DNA from: Nonomuraea sp. PA05
GTDB lineage: Bacteria > Actinomycetota > Actinomycetes > Streptosporangiales > Streptosporangiaceae
Assembly: GCF_008086045.1 (NCBI RefSeq)
Contig: NZ_VSEY01000001.1
Coordinates: 434,001 to 498,000 of the forward strand
DNA: 64,000 nucleotides
Direction: 5' to 3'
Positions 7,103-14,855 of the stretch are shown one piece after another (positions within the stretch are counted from its first letter, which is position 1; every line of letters begins with the position of its first letter). Under the pieces are notes generated by a model. It was not told where the DNA came from, ran no database searches, and was given only the letters and a program-made list of their open reading frames with translations. Made by a program: the position numbers and the translations under genes.

Positions 7103-8334
7103 ACACCGTCCTCGCCGCCATCGTCACGATCGCCCTCTTCGTGCCGGTCGCGATCTACTTCTTCAGCGTGATCGGCCGCGAGCGCGAACAGCCGGAACCC
7201 CAGCGGCAGGAAGCACCGCAGGTCGAAGAGGGCGGCACCGCAGTCGCCGTCACCGTCAATCGTCCCGAATCCGGCCGGACGACGAACGTTGCGCTCACCT
7301 GGATCAAGCAGGTGATCAACGGGGGCCGGGACAAGCCAGCGATCGAACCGCCACCACCCCCTCCGCCCAAAGACGACGTCGGGCCGGAGTGGACGCCGCC
7401 GGCCGACCTCGACGACCTGCCCGACCTGCGCGACTTCGACGTCCAGGTGGAGGTCAACCGGCCCGCCCCCGACACGACCTCGCCGCCGGAGAACCCTCCG
7501 GCGGCCGAGGCCGTCGCGATCGAACGCGGGCTGCTCGACCGTGTGCGGGACTGGCTCGGCAGCGCAGGCGACGCACCTCCGCCGCCGATCAAGCCGGTCC
7601 GGCCGGACCCAGACTGGCTCGACATCACCGCAGACCCCCGCCGCCTCCCGGAACCGCGCCTACCGGGCCTGCCCGCCTCCGACGCTCCGGCCATGCCGGA
7701 AGTGCAAGTCGAACGGCTCCCCGACGTGGCAACCATCGGGACCGGCGAGCCGACCGCGCCGCCGCCCCCTGCCCTTCCACCGGCCGACTCCGTCGTCGAG
7801 ATCGAACCTGTCGAGGTCATCGCCCCCATCGAACTGCAAGGAGTGGACGACGTGGACCTTGTGCCCACCGGACGCAGGACCATGGCCCGCGTCCCCACGC
7901 CGCACGGCATCCAAGCCGCGATGCGCACCATCGGCTACACCATCCTCTACACCTGGCTGAAAGCCTTCCGCAAAGCCAACGGCGACGATCTCGGCAACGC
8001 CCAGCGCATGCACCGCATGGCACTCGGGCACGCCCAGCGCGCTCGGGTGAAACTGGCGATCGCCTCCAACCTGCTGCTGGCCGTCCAAGCCGACAGGCTC
8101 GGCCCGCACGTGATCCGCAACTGCACGGCGACCTGGATGCACGCCCACCGCGAGGCCTCGGCCGCCTACAACGTGGCCATCTACACCGGTGAACTCGTCC
8201 GGGCCTCGGGCGGAGTCCCCCTGTCGATCAAGGCCGCAATGAAAGCGCTCGAACGTGACCACGGCGGCATGGCAGCCGCCGCGCGCAAGATGACCGTCGA
8301 ACCCGTCCGCGACATGGGCTGGTACCGCCGCTAA
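7099..8334 (+). CDS. Membrane-anchored proline-rich protein
   Basis: 411 residues from the ATG at 7099. One N-terminal transmembrane helix (TVLAAIVTIALFVPVAIYFF) is followed by a long Pro/Asp/Glu-rich linker (about 30-260, including a run of eight prolines) and a compact helical C-terminal domain (about 265-411) with many His and Arg residues. A tethered extended linker suits a scaffold at the pore. It sits directly upstream of the DNA translocase. No family is recognised. Confidence 0.6.
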   Translation: MNTVLAAIVTIALFVPVAIYFFSVIGREREQPEPQRQEAPQVEEGGTAVAVTVNRPESGRTTNVALTWIKQVINGGRDKPAIEPPPPPPPKDDVGPEWTPPADLDDLPDLRDFDVQVEVNRPAPDTTSPPENPPAAEAVAIERGLLDRVRDWLGSAGDAPPPPIKPVRPDPDWLDITADPRRLPEPRLPGLPASDAPAMPEVQVERLPDVATIGTGEPTAPPPPALPPADSVVEIEPVEVIAPIELQGVDDVDLVPTGRRTMARVPTPHGIQAAMRTIGYTILYTWLKAFRKANGDDLGNAQRMHRMALGHAQRARVKLAIASNLLLAVQADRLGPHVIRNCTATWMHAHREASAAYNVAIYTGELVRASGGVPLSIKAAMKALERDHGGMAAAARKMTVEPVRDMGWYRR

Positions 8335-8380
8335 CCCCCTCACACCCACGCCCATGCATCACCCTGAAGGAGTACATCTC

Positions 8381-10441
8381 GTGGCCGCCACGCCCACCGC
8401 ACCCGCGCAGCCCCAGACGGAGCAGGTGCCGCCGACCAGCCCTCCTGCACCACCGCAGCAGGAGAGCCAGTCCGGGCTGGCCAACGCCACCGCCTGGAAC
8501 TGGAACCAGATCCTGAACCGGCGCCACCGGTTCCGCCACACCTGGCCCGCGCACGCCGCCGTACCCGCCATCTGGGGCGCAGGCACTCTCCTCCACGCTC
8601 TCGGCGTGCCCGGCTTCTACGTCGCCGCCGGCGGAGCCACCGCCTACGGAGTGACCGCCCTCGTGCGCACGTTGTGGCCGAAGCTGCGCACCACGCTCGC
8701 ATCCCGCCTGTGGTGGGCGGGAGCCGGCGTGTGGCTCACCCTCGCCTCCGAAGTCGGCGCGACGGGGCTCATGCAGACGCTGATGTTTCTCGGCGCCGGA
8801 GCCACCGTCCTTCCGCGCATCTACCGCTACCGAACCCGCATCAGCCTGCCGACACGGCCACGGCGGGAAGCCCTGCCCACGGCGGACAAGCCGCAGGAGC
8901 AGGCACCGGACCCGTACGTGGTCCGATGGGACGCCACCACCGGCAAGACGAACCGTGGCGTGCTGCCCGGATCCAAGCTCACCCAGCGGACCCCGTTCGC
9001 GTACGGCGGCGCCCGCGGCATTCACTACCGGCTCATCCTCGATGGACAGATCACCCGAGAGGCCACTTCCGCCCGCGAGAAGGTCTGTGGTGACTTCGGC
9101 GTCACGATCGACGAGATCCAGATCGAGGCGCCTTCGGACCGGCGGCTGAACGCGGCCGAGGTGACCTTCCTGAACAAGCTCGCCGTCGAAGACGTGCAGT
9201 GGTGGACTCAGCCCGGGTTGGACATGGAGACCGGCGTCTGGCGCATCGGCCCGTTCGCGGACGGGCGCGGCGACGCTGCCCTCCAGCTGTGGGAGCCGGA
9301 GTCGGGGCCGCTGCCGGTCACGATCATCGGCGCGCAGCGGACCGGCAAATCCACGCTGCTGCGGTCGGCCGCGTGCGAGTTCAAGGACAAGCCGATCCGG
9401 CTGCTGTACGGCGACCCCATGAACGGCCAGTCCTGCCCCGAACTGCTGCCGTATCTGCCGAAGAACGGCGTCGGGCTCGGCCTGGACGGGATCAAGACTC
9501 TGGTCGAGTACGTCCACGCCGAGATGCAGCGACGCAGCCGCATGCTGGCCACGGTGGAGCGGACAGACCGGCACGGCAACAGGGTGCGCGGGGTCCAGTC
9601 CTACGACCGGCCCGGCGCGCACGGCCTCGACATGCTGGTGCTCGCGATCGACGAGTTCCACAAGGTGGCCCGCGACCCCGACATCGTGGACCTGGTGTAC
9701 GACATCCTCGCCGAAGGGTCGAAGACCGGCATCGTCCCGTGGATCATCGACCAGAACTCCTACGTCGCCTCGTTTGGCGGCGGCGACATGCTGGGCCTGC
9801 TCAACGCGGGCAACACGATCCTGCTCCGCAACGGCGACCCGTCCATCGCCCGCGACACCATCGGGGACGTCATGGACGTCTACCCGCACATGATCGAACT
9901 GACCTTCCCCGGTGGCGGGCACACGAAGGGGTGCGGCTACGTGAAGGGCGCCACTAAGCGGCCGGTCATGATGCGGATCAGGGATGTGGACAATCTGCAC
10001 GCCGTGCTGGGCGGCGCGCCGCCCGCACCGATCACGTGGCTGCCTGCCGCGCCTGGCGAAGCTGACACCCCACCTGTGACCGGGATGACGGCCAGCACCG
10101 ATGAGAACGATCCGGGCGGTGACACGACGGGCGACGACCTGCCAGAGAACACGCCCACGCTCGGCGACGACTCGGCCAGCCTGCTCGCCGACCCCACCGA
10201 CATCGGCCAGTTGATCGAGTTCGTGAAGCTCGACCCGGCCGAACTCGCGGTGGCCGAGTCCGCGATTCTGCCCCTGCTCGACGGGGCCGAGCAGGGGCTC
10301 ACCCTCACTGACCTGGAGCTGGCCACGCAGATGCAGCCGATGGCCGTGCTGATCGCCGTGCGCTCCCTGGAGGGCAAGGCGGAGATCAAGCCGGTTGACG
10401 AACACGGCACACGGTATCGGCGCGTGAGGAGGGCGTCATGA
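8381..10441 (+). CDS. FtsK/SpoIIIE-type DNA translocase (TraB/TraSA-like transfer protein)
   Basis: 686 residues from the GTG at 8381, chosen because GAAGGAG lies nine bases upstream. N-terminal hydrophobic segments (about 50-120) anchor it in the membrane. The motor domain shows Walker A GAQRTGKST (about residue 317) and Walker B LVLAIDEF (about 420). The C-terminal 50 residues (LTLTDLELATQMQPMAVLIA) look like a small winged helix, as in FtsK gamma domains that read short DNA repeats. In AICEs this single protein moves double-stranded DNA between mycelia. The phased GTTCC/GGAAC array is a candidate target. Confidence 0.85.
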   Translation: MAATPTAPAQPQTEQVPPTSPPAPPQQESQSGLANATAWNWNQILNRRHRFRHTWPAHAAVPAIWGAGTLLHALGVPGFYVAAGGATAYGVTALVRTLWPKLRTTLASRLWWAGAGVWLTLASEVGATGLMQTLMFLGAGATVLPRIYRYRTRISLPTRPRREALPTADKPQEQAPDPYVVRWDATTGKTNRGVLPGSKLTQRTPFAYGGARGIHYRLILDGQITREATSAREKVCGDFGVTIDEIQIEAPSDRRLNAAEVTFLNKLAVEDVQWWTQPGLDMETGVWRIGPFADGRGDAALQLWEPESGPLPVTIIGAQRTGKSTLLRSAACEFKDKPIRLLYGDPMNGQSCPELLPYLPKNGVGLGLDGIKTLVEYVHAEMQRRSRMLATVERTDRHGNRVRGVQSYDRPGAHGLDMLVLAIDEFHKVARDPDIVDLVYDILAEGSKTGIVPWIIDQNSYVASFGGGDMLGLLNAGNTILLRNGDPSIARDTIGDVMDVYPHMIELTFPGGGHTKGCGYVKGATKRPVMMRIRDVDNLHAVLGGAPPAPITWLPAAPGEADTPPVTGMTASTDENDPGGDTTGDDLPENTPTLGDDSASLLADPTDIGQLIEFVKLDPAELAVAESAILPLLDGAEQGLTLTDLELATQMQPMAVLIAVRSLEGKAEIKPVDEHGTRYRRVRRAS

Positions 10442-10452
10442 CCGGCGGGTGG

Positions 10453-11106
10453 TCATGCACCGAGACGCGTCAGCCGATCGTTGAGGGTCGGCGGGTCCAG
10501 CCGCCCGCCGCCGAGATGGCTGTGGTTGGAGCGGCCAGCCAGCCACCGCAGAGCCTCTGTCACGCTCTGCCGCCCCACCCAGGAGACGGCCAGCTCGTCC
10601 GCCTCATGCACCCGGCCGCGCAGCGCGTGCGCGGACTCGATCCGGGAACGCCACCCCAGCACGCTGAAAATCAGGCCAATGCCGCCCACGAACAGGAACG
10701 GGGCCAGCCCGATCAGCAGCCCGAACAGAGCGACGATCGTGCTGCACCCCAGCAAGAAAGGCGCCCACAACCCGGCCAGCTCAGGCGTACCGAGGTGGAC
10801 ACGGGCCAAGTGCACGGCGACGATGCCCTTCACCACGTCACGCGGCGCCTCCACAGCCAGACGCTCACCCACCGTGAGCACCGGCCGCGGCCGACCTGCC
10901 ACGGGCGCGGCGATCGCCACCTCAATGCCGTCACCGGCGATGAGCACCTCAGGATCGCGGAACCAAGCTGCCTCAGCCGGAAGCGGGATCTCCGCGACCC
11001 GCTCGGAGATGAGCTGGGCGTACGACTGCGCGTGGGAACCCTGCATGTCCGCAGGGTAAGCGCCGCCCGGCTTCCCGTACAGCACAGGAGGCCGTGCTGT
11101 CTCCAT
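10453..11106 (-). CDS. Membrane protein, convergent to the translocase gene
   Basis: 217 residues, minus strand, ending 11 bp from the translocase stop. Two adjacent hydrophobic helices sit mid-protein (FLLGCSTIVALFGLLIGLAP and the following FLFVGGIGLIFSVLGW). I prefer this frame over the plus-strand one because it is a coherent membrane protein. The ATG at 11106 lies inside the third palindrome copy and has no close ribosome site (a GGAGGAAG is about 25 bases upstream), so the true start may be further in, for example MQGSHAQSYAQL. Function unknown; perhaps entry exclusion. Confidence 0.55.
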   Translation of the reverse strand: METARPPVLYGKPGGAYPADMQGSHAQSYAQLISERVAEIPLPAEAAWFRDPEVLIAGDGIEVAIAAPVAGRPRPVLTVGERLAVEAPRDVVKGIVAVHLARVHLGTPELAGLWAPFLLGCSTIVALFGLLIGLAPFLFVGGIGLIFSVLGWRSRIESAHALRGRVHEADELAVSWVGRQSVTEALRWLAGRSNHSHLGGGRLDPPTLNDRLTRLGA

Positions 11107-11123
11107 GTTGGCGAAACCGCCAA
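11106..11123. repeat. Copy 2 of the GTTGGCGG palindrome, one mismatch
   Basis: GTTGGCGAAACCGCCAAC differs from the copies at 3092 and 14619 by one base. It overlaps the annotated start of the minus-strand membrane gene, where it could block initiation or act as an operator. Confidence 0.7.
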
Positions 11124-11137
11124 CTAATTTTCGCGCT

Positions 11138-11159
11138 TCCTCCGGCCGCCCGGCCGGAG
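11138..11159. repeat. Perfect GC hairpin in the divergent intergenic region
   Basis: CCTCCGGCCG (11138-11147) pairs with CGGCCGGAGG (11150-11159) around two bases. It lies between divergent genes, so it is more likely a regulatory or cruciform site than a terminator for either. Confidence 0.5.
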
Positions 11160-11201
11160 GGGAACCGGCCCCGCTCGGGGGTCACGGACGAAGGGAAACG
11201 C

Positions 11202-11351
11202 ATGGTGATCAACACCGGGATCTACTGCTCGAACGGCGGATCCATCTCGCTGTCGGGTGTCGCCATCGGCGACGGCGCCACCGTGATCCTCGGCGTTGAC
11301 GAAACGCAGACCGACACCGACGTCACCGTCACCGTCACCGACCAGGAGTAG
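11202..11351 (+). CDS. Small acidic protein, 49 residues
   Basis: From the ATG at 11202, with AAGGGAAACGC directly upstream as a clear ribosome site. The product reads MVINTGIYCSNGGSISLSGV onwards and ends in alternating Thr/Val/Asp, suggesting a small beta structure. No family is recognised. A strong ribosome site and normal codon usage support it. Confidence 0.5.
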   Translation: MVINTGIYCSNGGSISLSGVAIGDGATVILGVDETQTDTDVTVTVTDQE

Positions 11352-11422
11352 TACCCGACCGGGTTGGCGCGGCACAGCCGTTGCCGCGCCAGCCCCGACC
11401 ATCAAGGAGACCGAACACCCCC

Positions 11423-11962
11423 ATGAAGACCTGCGACAACACCAGCGTCGGCGCCATCATCCTCGACCAGCACGGGCGGCTGCTCGTGTTCGACCGCAAC
11501 ACCGACCCGCCCGGCGTCGCCGGCCCCGCCGGGCACATCGACGACCACGGCACCGCCGCCGACGCGGTCATCGCCGAGGTGGCCGAGGAGGTCGGCCTGA
11601 CCGTGACCACGCTCGACCTCATCGCCGAGGAGTGGCAGCCCAACCAGTGCCGCCGGCTGCCGGGCCCGGCCGGTGTCGGTCACCACTGGGCCATCTACCG
11701 GATGCAAGTCACCGGTGACCTCGCGCCGAGTGCGAGGGAGACGCGCAACGCCCGGTGGGCTGGCCCCGCCGAACTGCAGTCGCTGACGCAGCGCACGCTC
11801 CAGCACGCCTACAGGCTGGTCTCCAACGAGGAGTTCCGCGCTCGTCCGGGGATCGAGCCAGTGTGGCTGCTGTGGCTGGCCGCTGCGGGCCTCGTTGAGG
11901 TGCATCCGGAGTACACGCCGCTCGTGCACGAGCTGATCGCGCGGCCCCTGGCGGTGGGGTAG
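11423..11962 (+). CDS. Nudix hydrolase-like protein
   Basis: 179 residues from the ATG at 11423, behind AAGGAG. The Nudix box lies at about residues 36-58: GHIDDHGTAADAVIAEVAEE followed by VGL. The three metal-binding Glu of the helix (EVAEE) are kept, but the first Glu of the GX5E part is Gly and the usual Arg is Ala. Nudix proteins cleave nucleoside diphosphates linked to other groups. Nudix genes are common AICE cargo or regulators, and the substrate is unknown. The two changes may mean altered chemistry or a binding role. Confidence 0.75.
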   Translation: MKTCDNTSVGAIILDQHGRLLVFDRNTDPPGVAGPAGHIDDHGTAADAVIAEVAEEVGLTVTTLDLIAEEWQPNQCRRLPGPAGVGHHWAIYRMQVTGDLAPSARETRNARWAGPAELQSLTQRTLQHAYRLVSNEEFRARPGIEPVWLLWLAAAGLVEVHPEYTPLVHELIARPLAVG

Positions 11963-12274
11963 TGCGCTACATCGACGCTGCGCACCAGCAGGCCTACCAG
12001 CATCCGGGCGACGACGTCTTCACCGCGCTCGCGTGGCTGGACACCAAGCACCTGACCGGCGAGACCCCGTTCGAGGGCAGCCGAACCGAAGGGCTCGTCA
12101 CCTGAACGAGCGCCGACACCGGCAAGCAGGACATGCAGCTCACCGGAGGACCCCGGCTGGCTGGCCGACCACTTCGCGGAGCACTGCTCCGAGTTCACCG
12201 ACGTCCGTATCTACACCCGCGACGTCCGGCTGACGATGTCGGCCTGGACGGAGATCGAGAGGACATCCGCATGA
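11962..12274 (+). pseudogene. Degenerate small gene with in-frame stop and frameshift
   Basis: From the GTG at 11962 (overlapping the Nudix stop) a 47-codon frame reads VRYIDAAHQQAYQHPGDDVF and stops at a TGA at 12103-12105. Beyond the stop the same frame stays protein-like (SADTGKQDMQLTGG). The neighbouring frame then takes over with DPGWLADHFAEHCSEF and ends at 12274, overlapping the next start by ATGA, yet has no start codon of its own. I read this as one former gene broken by a stop and a frameshift near 12150. The 47-residue peptide could still be made. Confidence 0.5.
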
Positions 12275-12495
12275 GCAACACCGTCACTGCGCTGGGCAAG
12301 ACCGCCGCCCTGCTACGTGCCGACAACGAGACCCTGACCGACCAGCAGATCATCGATGCCCAGCTCGCCATCGCGGTCCTGCTGGAGACGCTCGACGCCT
12401 TCAGCACCACTCTGCCGCCGGAACTGGTGGCGGTGGCGCAGCATGCAGCCGAGACCGTGCTCGCGATGTACCCGCCGGAGGTTCAGCCGTGCTGA
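12271..12495 (+). CDS. Hypothetical helical protein, 74 residues
   Basis: Begins MSNTVTALGKTAALLRADNE at the ATG at 12271, with GAGAGGA upstream. It is predicted all-helical with a hydrophobic face, perhaps a small dimer. It is in an overlapping chain with both neighbours. No family is recognised. Confidence 0.55.
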   Translation: MSNTVTALGKTAALLRADNETLTDQQIIDAQLAIAVLLETLDAFSTTLPPELVAVAQHAAETVLAMYPPEVQPC

Positions 12496-13337
12496 CCCTG
12501 CCTCCCATCGACCTGCCCGGGAACGTCCACCACGTCAAGGAAGACAATCCCGTTTATGTCACCGGCGCCGACAGCTACCGGATGAGCTGGGCCGCCGTCA
12601 TCGAACGCACCGACCCTCGGTGGGACGGACTCACTGCAGGATTCATCGAGGAGTACCGGCCGACCAGCACGTTCGGCGTCGCCGGGATTGAGAGCCAGGA
12701 GCACTCGCTGATGTGGTTGGGCGCGGCCGACGTCATCGCCCGGTTCGTCGCCAACCCGGTGGCCGTACCGTGGGGGGAACTCGGCGAGCACGGCGGCTAC
12801 GGCGACAAGTGGCCGAACGGCGACGCGTGGAACGCGTTCATTCCCCACACGACGTGGAACCCTGGCGGGCAGGGCGTCGTCACCGAGTACTCGTTCGACG
12901 ACGGCAACGGCAGCGTCGTCGTGTACGAGCTGCTCGGCCGGCCCGCGCTGCTCTCTCCCGGCGTGCGCGAGATCGGGGATGGCCCGGTGCCGGTGGTGAC
13001 GTTCCACTGCACCCGCTGCCACTACGACGGCGACCACAGCGACCGGTACATGTCGGCCCGTCCCGACGACCGCCGCACCGTCTGCCGGAAGGCGCGGCAG
13101 CACATGCGGCCGGGCCGCTGCCGAGGAGAGGAGGCCAACGCGCGCGGCGACCAGATGATCGCCGCTGTGCGAGAGGTCGTCGGCAGGCCCGTCACCGGCA
13201 GCACGAAGGGCCTGCACGCGGCCTGGTGCCAGAAGCGGGATCTCGACTCGGACGGCGTCATGGTGTCGAGCTCGTGCGCGGAAGTTCAGGCGGCGCGTAC
13301 GCACACAGCCCAGCACCAGGCGGCGGTGGCGAGATGA
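12489..13337 (+). CDS. Hypothetical protein with Cys/His cluster
   Basis: 282 residues from the GTG at 12489, overlapping the previous gene by seven bases. The first 150 residues look globular and aromatic-rich (GGYGDKWPNGDAWNAFIPHT). A CTRCHYDGDH segment at about 176 and further Cys residues near 200-210 suggest a zinc site. No catalytic motif is recognised. By position it might be a replication or regulatory protein of the element, but nothing in the sequence supports a Rep assignment. Confidence 0.55.
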   Translation: MLTLPPIDLPGNVHHVKEDNPVYVTGADSYRMSWAAVIERTDPRWDGLTAGFIEEYRPTSTFGVAGIESQEHSLMWLGAADVIARFVANPVAVPWGELGEHGGYGDKWPNGDAWNAFIPHTTWNPGGQGVVTEYSFDDGNGSVVVYELLGRPALLSPGVREIGDGPVPVVTFHCTRCHYDGDHSDRYMSARPDDRRTVCRKARQHMRPGRCRGEEANARGDQMIAAVREVVGRPVTGSTKGLHAAWCQKRDLDSDGVMVSSSCAEVQAARTHTAQHQAAVAR

Positions 13338-13534
13338 GTGACATCCCCTCGGCGATCGAGGAACTGCGTGCTGACGTGGCCAAGCCGTACAACGCCAAGC
13401 ACACCTCGTACGTGGAGCTGGTCGGATCGGCGGCGGACCTGCTCCAGGCGATCCACGACACCCGGTCCGGCTGCTCTGAGCGGGTGGTCGTGGCGGCCGA
13501 GCGGTTCGCAGCGGCAACGCTGCTGGAGGACTGA
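13334..13534 (+). CDS. Hypothetical protein, 66 residues
   Basis: Starts MSDIPSAIEELRADVAKPYN at the ATG at 13334, overlapping the previous stop by ATGA. Entirely helical and charged. No family is recognised. It is supported by its coupling to both neighbours. Confidence 0.5.
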   Translation: MSDIPSAIEELRADVAKPYNAKHTSYVELVGSAADLLQAIHDTRSGCSERVVVAAERFAAATLLED

Positions 13535-13800
13535 TGCGGAGCCTTCTGATCGGCCTCGCTGCCGCGGGCTACTTCGCGGCGGCGAGCTGCCAACCCGCCA
13601 CGCAGGAGCTGACCGGTGTCGTCATCGGCTCTCAAGGCGGCGATGACATCAACGCGGCCGACCCGTACGAGCGGCCCATCGTGAACGTTGAGGACGCCCA
13701 CAGCCAGATCTGGAGCGTGTGGGTCTCCCCGCAGGAGCGGGACGCCTGTGCCGAAGTCAACAGCCCCTACCCCGACTGCAAGAAGGCGGCCAGGCCGTGA
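13534..13800 (+). CDS. Small exported (lipo)protein
   Basis: 88 residues with the signal MRSLLIGLAAAGYFAAASC, a plausible lipobox cysteine at residue 19. The mature part contains DDINAADPYERPIVNV and a Cys pair near the end (ERDACAEVN, PDCKK). GGAGG lies just upstream. It is probably anchored outside the membrane. Function unknown. Confidence 0.6.
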   Translation: MRSLLIGLAAAGYFAAASCQPATQELTGVVIGSQGGDDINAADPYERPIVNVEDAHSQIWSVWVSPQERDACAEVNSPYPDCKKAARP

Positions 13801-14138
13801 CGTACGCGCACGCGGACGGGCGGCCGGCGGGCGCCCGGATCACGCCGGAGACACATCCATGCCGGTGGCTGGCCGAGGAGGTGGTGCTGTTCCGGCAGGG
13901 CATCTGCTCCTACCAGGTCGAATACGGCAACTGGGGACCGCCGAAGCACTGCGGGGCCCCCTCGGACCCGGAAGCCGACTTCGGGCACTGCCGCGAGCAC
14001 GCGCTCCAGATCGAGGAGGAGCGCAGCGCGAACTGGTGGCACGGGCTGGGTGAGGAGCACGACGATCCGTCCATCGACTGGAGGCGTCACTCGGAGCTTC
14101 TCGTGGAGGCCGAGACCGGTGGTGTGTCCGCCGGATGA
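13797..14138 (+). CDS. Hypothetical Cys-rich protein
   Basis: 113 residues from the GTG at 13797, overlapping the preceding stop by GTGA. Cys and His residues are spaced as HPCRWLA, GICSYQ, KHCGAPS and GHCREHAL, which suggests a zinc-binding fold. No family is recognised. It is last in the chain of overlapping cargo genes; 217 bp without a gene follow. Confidence 0.55.
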   Translation: MTYAHADGRPAGARITPETHPCRWLAEEVVLFRQGICSYQVEYGNWGPPKHCGAPSDPEADFGHCREHALQIEEERSANWWHGLGEEHDDPSIDWRRHSELLVEAETGGVSAG

Positions 14139-14355
14139 TCCAATGCTCCGACGATCGAATGATCAAGCAAAGCAGCAGGTCGCAGGGTTAGTAGACAGAA
14201 TCAGAACGCCGACCATATGGTGATAGCGACGCGCGCTGATCGCGTCTCCCGCGCCGCACGCCGACACGTGATCAGCTCGGTGGTAGCAGGGAAGACGCGG
14301 TCACGCGGCCTCCAATCTCTCAGGTCGCGCGGAAAAGCCCCCAAGGAGGAGCGCC

Positions 14356-14520
14356 GTGAAGATCCGCATCGTCGGCCTGCCTGACGAAGCGCCCCAGGCC
14401 GCCAACCTCATCGCCCGCACCTTCGACGTCATCGAGATCTCCGAACCGATCCCGTCCCGTGGCGCCAGCCGCAACGTGCGCATCTACATCGAGGCGCGAC
14501 TCCCGGAATCCACCGAATAG
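14356..14520 (+). CDS. Small conserved-looking protein upstream of xis
   Basis: 54 residues from the GTG at 14356, preceded by a perfect AAGGAGG. It reads VKIRIVGLPDEAPQAANLIA onwards, a beta-alpha-beta pattern ending RNVRIYIEARLP. The strong ribosome site and the position just before the recombination genes support it. Function unknown. Confidence 0.6.
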   Translation: MKIRIVGLPDEAPQAANLIARTFDVIEISEPIPSRGASRNVRIYIEARLPESTE

Positions 14521-14524
14521 CAAA

Positions 14525-14552
14525 ACGGCCCCGGGCTGCCACCCGAGGCCGT
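14525..14552. terminator. Stem-loop between the small gene and xis
   Basis: ACGGCC and CGGG pair with CCCG and GGCCGT around CTGCCA, with small mismatches. It closely follows the stop at 14520 and precedes the excisionase ribosome site. A terminator or attenuator that limits read-through into xis-int is likely. Confidence 0.55.
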
Positions 14553-14585
14553 ACCGCCTACAAACGAATAGGAGTACTCACCATC

Positions 14586-14855
14586 ATGTCATCATTACCC
14601 GGTCGCAGCCAAGCCCCAGTTGGCGGAACCGCCAACGAACGCTCCAAATCACATCCGAGCAGGTCCCGCTCCAAGGGCCCGCAATGGCTCACCATCGACG
14701 AGATCCTGCACGAGCTCGGCGTTCCCCGCCGCACCTGGCAGAAGTGGCACACCCGCAAGCAAACACCCAGGATGCTCAGACTCCCGAACGGGGAGTACCG
14801 CATCCACCGCGACGACTACCAGGCATGGCTGGCCGGTCTGGAGGTGGACGCGTGA
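14586..14855 (+). CDS. xis: Excisionase-like protein (HTH_17 type)
   Basis: 89 residues. The C-terminal 55 form a winged-helix excisionase fold: LTIDEILHELGVPRRTWQKW, then the basic wing RLPNGEYRIHRDDYQAWLAG. The first 30 residues are low-complexity and contain the 18-bp palindrome (VGGTANE). It acts with the adjacent integrase to excise the element. The ATG at 14586 has GGAG eleven bases upstream. It overlaps the integrase start by GTGA. Confidence 0.8.
   Translation: MSSLPGRSQAPVGGTANERSKSHPSRSRSKGPQWLTIDEILHELGVPRRTWQKWHTRKQTPRMLRLPNGEYRIHRDDYQAWLAGLEVDA
14619..14636. repeat. Copy 3 of the GTTGGCGG palindrome, perfect
   Basis: Identical to the copy at 3092-3109, and the identity extends to 22 bp. 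It lies in the 5' part of the excisionase gene, where a regulator or accessory recombination protein could bind. Confidence 0.8.

Noticed and set aside
8228..10405. Long minus-strand frame opposite the translocase gene
   Set aside because: No domain is visible. The plus strand has Walker A, Walker B and a ribosome site.
10438..11127. Plus-strand frame continuing after the translocase gene
   Set aside because: Hydrophilic and compositionally biased. The opposite strand encodes a membrane protein with two clean helices.
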